A stretch of DNA of 64,000 nucleotides from Aplysia californica (Eukaryota > Mollusca > Gastropoda > Aplysiida > Aplysiidae): NCBI RefSeq assembly GCF_000002075.1, contig NW_004797476.1, positions 123,327-187,326 of the forward strand, read 5' to 3'. The position numbers were made by a program, and so were the translations under genes. The stretch's first letter is position 1. Each line of letters starts with the position of its first letter. Positions 58,785 through 64,000 of this stretch are shown here, one piece after another. The notes beneath the pieces were generated by a model, which saw only the letters and a list, made by a program, of their open reading frames with translations, made no database searches and was not told the DNA's origin.

Positions 58785-59657
58785 CAGTAGAGCACAGATT
58801 ACTCAAACACGTAAAACTCAAAATTCAGTTAGCTCGAACAAAATGCAATTCTTTGACTGAACCGCTATCTTCTCTTTATACTGGAAGCACCGTTTTTTCG
58901 AACACCTGCACAAATGTGTTGAATAGTTTACCAAAAAAAAATCCTGATCACATCTTTCCTCCCCATTGTCTTGAATTCAAATTATCCCACACACACAATG
59001 GAAAACATACTCACAAATCATCATTGAGAGTACCAAGCTACATGATCCTCCCACCCCACAACGTGATACACACACTGTTGATGTCCAGATACATAACCGC
59101 ACTATACCCATAGTTTGTGTAAGGTGATAAAACTTCCTTGAATCTATCCCTGTGATGGAGGGTGGTGAATGGTGGGGTGTGATCGAAGACAAGACAACAT
59201 GGTGGTGCATTGGGCTGAATGGTGCGTACATTTTTTGTATGTTTATGTTGGTGCGCATGTGTGATTACTTGAATGTGAAAGTATGGATTGGGACGTGATT
59301 ACATACTAGAGGTGAGTGGCATGCTCAGATCAGTGTTTGTCATGATCATGATGTGACAAACGAGCAATTTTTTGTTGTTGAAAAACACGAGGCTCATCAA
59401 CATTATTGCCTTCCTTTCTCTTGCTTCGACACCAAACAAGAACCACACACTATCCATCCTTCTATCCTTTTATCGATTCAGGGTACTTTCATGATGGCAG
59501 TGAGTATTTTCAGACCAATATACTGACATGTTTACTTCCCTTGATTTTCTTTAATATCTCTCTCTTATTTTTTGTTATCACAGTTTTCTTGAAGTATGAA
59601 AGTGTCCCAACACATTTGTCAACCCGCCTACGTGTTCGAGATATCCATGCTTTACTG
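58785..59657. mobile_element. CAGT/TA-type long MITE 4 (pogo/Tigger-like ends), 873 bp
   Basis: Left CAGTAGAGCACAGATTACTC then AAACACG; right, read inward, CAGTAAAGCATGGATATCTC then GAACACG; TA at 58783-58784 and 59658-59659. TCGAACA-type words recur near the left end (58832, 58897). No transposase; the plus-strand frame 58601-59113 starts outside the element and is not a gene. Confidence 0.75.
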
Positions 59658-59659
59658 TA

Positions 59660-60125
59660 ATATATATATATATATATTTAACACACACACACACAGGCAC
59701 ACATTTTTAAAACCAACATAGTAAAGTTGAAGCTGTGAATTATTGCCAATGGACATAGTGTGCGCAGACCTGAAGTTGAAAACTGTAACCCCACTGTAAA
59801 GGATAACAAAAATCTTATATATATCTTGACAGTTCACATGGGTAACACCAACTGCAATAGTTTTTGTCAGAAGAACCAAAGACAATGGATATTGGACACA
59901 TTACTCAACGTTCTTGCATGATGCTGTTAAAAAACATATAATCAATATCAATAAAGGGCTGCAACTCAAGCTGAAATAACTATCCAACTGTTTTGCACAA
60001 TCATTTGCCCATTAGTGTTGAGCTGAAAACCCTGTACATAACAAAATAATCCGATCAACAAATCATAGTCATAGGTACAGCTGTCTTTTATGCTCATTTC
60101 ATCCTCAGACTACACTTAACCAACA
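59660..60125 (-). other. Likely ICMT 3'UTR, proximal part
   Basis: Directly downstream of the ICMT stop on the minus strand. A TATA/CA microsatellite lies at 59659-59695. TTTATT-type minus-strand signals occur, but no end can be chosen. Confidence 0.4.
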
Positions 60126-60308
60126 TCATACACTCTGTCTGTAGCCGTAGATAAAAGGCAGCCCAGTAGGCACCCGACGTTGATAGTCTAGGTAGTCTTC
60201 GCCGAAAAAGTTGAGCAAGCAAATTTCTTCGTCGTAAATTCTCTCGTTGAAAAATTTCCAAGAGACGAGGGCGTAAGCTACTAGGCATAGAGGGTTGCAC
60301 AACATGAT
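60126..60308 (-). CDS. ICMT: ICMT last coding exon
   Basis: Acceptor TCCTCTAG on the minus strand just before 60308 and stop TGA at 60128-60126. Sixty residues, IMLCNPLCLVAYALVSWKFF through FIYGYRQSV, holding the EE and FFGEDY motifs. Confidence 0.95.
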   Translation of the reverse strand: MMLCNPLCLVAYALVSWKFFNERIYDEEICLLNFFGEDYLDYQRRVPTGLPFIYGYRQSV

Positions 60309-62735
60309 CTAGAGGAAAGAAAAGACAGTTTGGTTTAGTGAGGAATTTTATGGCTTTTTTAAAAAAACAATTTTTTTCCAACTCTTCGTTGTACCTGTAT
60401 TATATCCTCACTAAAGTGGTCTGAACTTCAATAAAGAGTACCACTTTTGAAAGATTGTGCTGCTGAAAATAAATAGAGCATGAGTGGAAGTTGAAGAGAA
60501 ATACAAAGCTACAGTGATATACACAAATTTTTAAAAGGACTAATCAATAACACGGTTCAACCACCCGCACACGTTTTCATAGTTTGTCATATGTGAGCAT
60601 TGTAGACCCCGCTAGTTGAAAAACAAAAAAAGTAATGTTGACCCTCTCATAACTTGGGCTCAGGTAATAAGGCATTCTGAGTCTTCATCCCCCTTTCCCT
60701 TCGTTTTATCGACTTTTTTTATTAGGGGGGAGGGGTCAATACTTTTAATATTCATTTAAAAACATGTTTCTGTGTGGTTTCACTTACAAATGTTGATTTT
60801 TAAAAAATGTGAATTTGCAGTTGAAAAGGACGCCCAAGCTTTGAGAGCCACTTTCTCGCTTATTTTACCTCTGACACCAGGCAAACCCCACCTCTTTCAA
60901 TTGAAAATATCTTGACTTCTATTCAACATGTTATGAGTATTGCTTTTTCATAAAAATCATGAGGAATGAACAAGTTTTAAGCAGATACACTAACCTTTTC
61001 GATCCAGCAGATACATTAATAACTCCATCTGCTCAAATCGCGACCTCAGTGCTTTCTTGTCTTATCTCTATTTTTGTTTGTTTTAGTAAGAGTTTTACGG
61101 CACTTACAACACAATAAGATCATATAAGTGCCGAAGATTAGAGATGTTACAAGGGAGTAACAAACACAAAAAAGGAGGGGAAATAAGGACAATAGATGTG
61201 TAATAGGAAAGAAGGAGCAAACCACACCAGAGCACCCACCAACCACCCACACTCCATTTTTAATAACAGTGAAAACAGTTCATAACAAAAAGTGAGCTTA
61301 AGAAAAAGTCACATTTTCACTATTAAAAAATGGAGATACGACAAGAAAGTACTGAGGTTGCAAAATATTTACTAGTGCCTGGTTCCACTGCGTTGTGACA
61401 CAAATAAAGATAGGTAGTGTCTGAAACAAACTTCCCTCCCTCATATCCCAACACACACAGAACAAGTCTATTAATCTATGCTTAAACAAACCCAGTTCAT
61501 TTTGCACAGGTAGATGTAACATATCACATCGATGATAGACCGCGCATTGATTCAGGCATGGCATTCGAAATAATGATATACAGTCGAAACTGTCTAAGAC
61601 GACCTCTCATTGTCATGGAAAAAAGGTGGCCTTATTACACAGGTGGTCGTTTTACACAGTATCATGATAATGTAAAAAATACTCAAGGGAAGAAATGGAA
61701 AGTGCTCGTTTGTACAGATGATTATTTTATACAGGTGGCCGTTAGAGCAGGTTCGACTGTACCATGAATTAGTATGAAAAGATGGTCTCACCTGCGTGCC
61801 CAAACTCCAGGCAAACCACCCCACATAGCTCGGGTGTCGACTGAACCGGTAGACGCCATGCGTTACGAGGATGTGCCCATCTTTCCGTGTGTGCTGGATG
61901 TGGTGGTTGAAGTTTGTTCGTGCTGTGAACATACTCAACTTCCTCAGGCCTTCTCCTCCGACGGTCAAAATAATGCCAAACAAACTAATCAGATGTAACT
62001 GCTTCATGCCTGAAAAGAATAGATAAACATGGAAAATCTCAGACAAATCAAACATTTATTCTAAATCATTGATAAAAGTCTTAAACTCCATGTTAGGCTT
62101 ACTTCGTCGTATTTAGTTACTTGTCACTGTCATGAAAAAAAAATTAGAGTCTTTGTTTGAGTCTGTGTATTCGTGCATTCTGTTCAGGTCAAACTAGATT
62201 ATTTTAGCCTTAAACATTTTGCATACCATGTTAGTTAGATGTAGAACAATAAACATTGAAGAGAAAAAGAAATAACAATTCTACATAAAATGACACTATG
62301 AATAAATGAGCTATGAAAGAAAATCGTGTTATCATATATATGGAGTTGAACCTGCTGTAAACCTTTTAGTGACTTTCTTCATGAAAGAACATGTAAAACC
62401 TTATAAGCATCTTTGCACCAAAATCAAATACAATGCTATCAAGAGCAAATTCAACCGAATGCTTGCATTCACTTACCAGGGAAAGCGTAACCTTCCAAGA
62501 TAAATTCCAAACAGCTTGCAGCAGCCGCCATCTTATATTCACGACTGTGATCCAGTAAGAAAGACTCAAGGTTCAAGGACTTGGGATTCGTCAGAGCTGT
62601 AGACTGGTACTCCGACCAGTGGAAAAAAGTGAGAGCCATGGTGTACCAGCCAAAGTGGTACCAGAATGTACTGTACAAGGTGAGGAGAAAGCCAAGGCTG
62701 AAAACAATCCCAAGGTTGCCAGCTCTCACAGCAAT
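60126..62735 (-). CDS. ICMT: Isoprenylcysteine O-carboxyl methyltransferase, C-terminal 219 aa (3 exons; N-terminus off-window)
   Basis: Exons in transcription order are 62735-62477, 62009-61792 and 60308-60126; GT-AG introns, joining phases, 660 nt including stop. ICMT is a polytopic ER-membrane enzyme that transfers a methyl group from S-adenosylmethionine to the C-terminal prenylcysteine of Ras, Rho and lamin-type CAAX proteins, the last step of their processing. Visible marks are WYHFGWYTMALTFFHWSEY, LTNPKSLNLESFLLDHSREY, LRKLSMFTARTNFNH, the catalytic-region RHPSYVGWFAWSLGTQ, and FFGEDYLDYQRRVPTGLPFI near the end. Compared with about 284 residues in human ICMT, roughly the first 65, with the first membrane helices, are missing. 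They should be encoded beyond 64000, because the first exon here begins at the same IA(V/I)RA junction as human exon 2. Confidence 0.95.
60775..61405. mobile_element. Degraded M4 relative interrupted by a SINE
   Basis: TTTTACCTCTGACACCAGGC, CAATTGAAAATATCTTGACT and AATAACTCCATCTGCTCAAA follow the M4 interior. After the SINE at 61078-61258, the likely right end is near 61378-61400 (GCCTGGTTCCACTGCGTTGT). The left end is not clear. Confidence 0.5.
61078..61258 (-). repeat. SINE-like family B copy, minus strand
   Basis: TTTTAGTAAGAGTTTTACGG through GAGCAAACCACACCAGAGCA and CCCACCAACCACCCACACTC. Full length, in ICMT intron 2. Confidence 0.82.
61581..61759. repeat. MITE family M1, best-preserved copy, 179 bp
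   Basis: Left CAGTCGAAACTGTCTAAGAC and right TAGAGCAGGTTCGACTG form inverted ends flanked by TA (61579-61580, 61760-61761). Inner words GGTGGCC/GGTGGTCG are repeated. It ends 26 bp from the ICMT donor at 61786-61791. Confidence 0.85.
61792..62009 (-). CDS. ICMT: ICMT middle exon
   Basis: Acceptor TTCTTTTCAG just before 62009 and donor GTGAGA at 61791-61786. Completes a glycine, then MKQLHLISLFGIILTVGGEG through RHPSYVGWFAWSLGTQ, ending at phase 0. Contains the most conserved SAM/prenylcysteine-site residues. Confidence 0.95.
62477..62735 (-). CDS. ICMT: ICMT first exon in window (exon 2 equivalent)
   Basis: Acceptor TCTTCAG just before 62735 and donor GTAAGT at 62476-62471. Encodes IAVRAGNLGIVFSLGFLLTL through GYAFP and one base of the next glycine. 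Confidence 0.94.
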
Positions 62736-64000
62736 CTGAAGAGATGGAACAGAAGAGGGACAAATGAATAGAAGCAGAAAGAAAAAGATGTGGGGGAATC
62801 AGGGGGCTTGTCAATTTTTGGGCATGTTGAGTTATTGGTATCATTGTAATGCTTGTTCATTTGTCTTGCTTTCAATTAAAAAAATATCTATCTATCCAGA
62901 AAAGAAGTGGATATCATTGCGACCAAAGGAGGTGGGGGTCGTCTGGTTTCAGAGATAAAATTAGCGAAAAAATGGCCATCAAAGTTTGCAGACTTCCAAA
63001 AATGCTGTTTTCTTCGAATTCATTATTTGACAAGCATCTGGTTTCACCATGATGCCTCACATATATGTAAGAGCAAAGACAAGTGACAATCAAACCTGAT
63101 CTAACAGCCATCTGTCCAAGATAATCATGTGTGGTCACACTTTTGACCACAATATACCTTCAAAAGTCATGTCCTGAGATAGTTGTCATGGGTGGCAATT
63201 ATAATGTCAGTAAGAAGTTGTTTAATTTTTCTGAAAATCTACAATTGACTAGGTAAGCAGCTACCAGTCATTTCAATAAAAGCTCAATGCTGAAATCCAC
63301 TATGCATGAGCAAATGCAATTTTTTATTTTTCATTCATCTGGGGAATACTTCATTCTTCAAATAAGTTATCCAAGAGCAGCTTTGGTCTCTGTCTTTGAC
63401 AAAAAAAGGCAGCAAATTCAAACAGGAAATGGTAACGAACCAGCACAGCTACCTGGCGACTGCAATAATGAATTGAATATATTTGTGAGGCATCGTGGTG
63501 AACTCAGGCGCACATCAAAATAATTAAATCAAAGAAATTGACATTTTTGGGGGGCTGATAGGCAATTTTTTCTGAATTTTCTTCTTTGGGCTCAACACCT
63601 TTTATATTTTATATCCATTTTTAAAAAAACATATTTGTGTGGATTTTACTGAAAAACATTGATTAAAGGCACAAAAAAATGTAAATTTTCAGTTTCCAAG
63701 GACTCTCAGGCTATGGAGGTTACCAAACTTTGGCAGCCATTTTCTCACCAATATTACCCTTGAAACTAGGCGACTCCGACTTCCTTCAATCGCAAATATC
63801 TCTACTTCTATTCAAGATAGATGGGTATTTTTTTTTAACCAAAAGAAAGGCAAACGAACGGGCTTTAAGAAGATACCAATAACCCCATATGCCCCAAAAT
63901 TGACAAACTCCTGATTCCACCACATCGTGACACACACACATATATATAATATACAGCCCATAGCTCCTGTAGTGTAAGACAACCACTTTTCTCCTAGACA
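62736..64000 (-). other. ICMT intron 1 (partial), repeat-bearing
   Basis: No exon seen. An M1 relative is at about 63087-63215, M4 copy 2 at 63487-63932, and the first bases of another M1 copy run off the edge at 63970-64000 (GTAAGACAACCACTTTTCTC). Confidence 0.55.
63487..63932. mobile_element. MITE family M4, copy 2
   Basis: Left GAGGCATCGTGGTGAACTCA and right CCTGATTCCACCACATCGTG are diverged inverted ends. The interior AGCCATTTTCTCACCAATAT, CGCAAATATCTCTACTTCTA and AGATACCAATAACCCCATAT is collinear with 53439-53841. Confidence 0.8.

Noticed and set aside
58601-59113. Plus-strand open frame of about 170 codons
   Set aside because: It crosses the left boundary of MITE 4 at 58785, so it joins unrelated sequence. 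No family resemblance.

Overview
The window is eukaryotic genomic DNA that is AT-rich, intron-rich and crowded with transposon remnants. It carries three recognisable host genes, all ordinary animal housekeeping or cell-biology genes, with GT-AG introns that are themselves full of repeats. The tRNA-headed SINEs, a SINE core like that of other lophotrochozoans, numerous CAGT/TA-type and TTAA-type MITEs, a GATCTA hexamer array and the way the proteins diverge from vertebrates suggest a mollusc, probably a gastropod. That placement is inference; nothing in the window proves the species.

Layout. (1) 516-14383, plus strand: a complete SLC35E2-type membrane transporter, six coding exons, 366 aa. 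Its last intron (6406-14166) holds a decayed DDE transposase-like gene and several SINE copies. (2) 14384-32741: no gene I can support. It holds a probable 3'UTR, two long CAGT-type MITEs, an assembly gap (22594-22693), SINEs, a hAT relative, and a nest of TTAA-type (piggyBac-like) elements inside another inverted-repeat element. (3) 32742-47441, plus strand: LRRC34, a leucine-rich-repeat protein, rebuilt here from nine coding exons as a 432-aa protein. It includes a small first coding exon 4.4 kb upstream whose reading phase fits the second exon exactly. Its introns hold a second gap (43096-43195), LINE tails, a nested MITE and long GA and GT arrays. (4) 47442-60125: the space between two convergent genes, filled with MITEs, SINEs and a hAT element with a perfect 8-bp target duplication. 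(5) 60126-62735, minus strand: the last three coding exons of ICMT, the isoprenylcysteine carboxyl methyltransferase; its N-terminal exon lies beyond the right edge.

The three genes do not form a pathway: a putative sugar-phosphate/nucleotide-sugar-type carrier of the secretory system, an LRR protein linked in vertebrates to nucleoli and stem or germ cells, and the ER enzyme that finishes CAAX-protein processing. I see no operon, CRISPR array, true tRNA or rRNA gene, LTR retroelement or virus-like element. I did not find a new biological system. The most interesting material is the mobile-element archaeology: four long MITEs built on one plan, a nested insertion with its empty-site relative in the same window, several TTAA-flanked elements, and three SINE architectures sharing one 3' tail.
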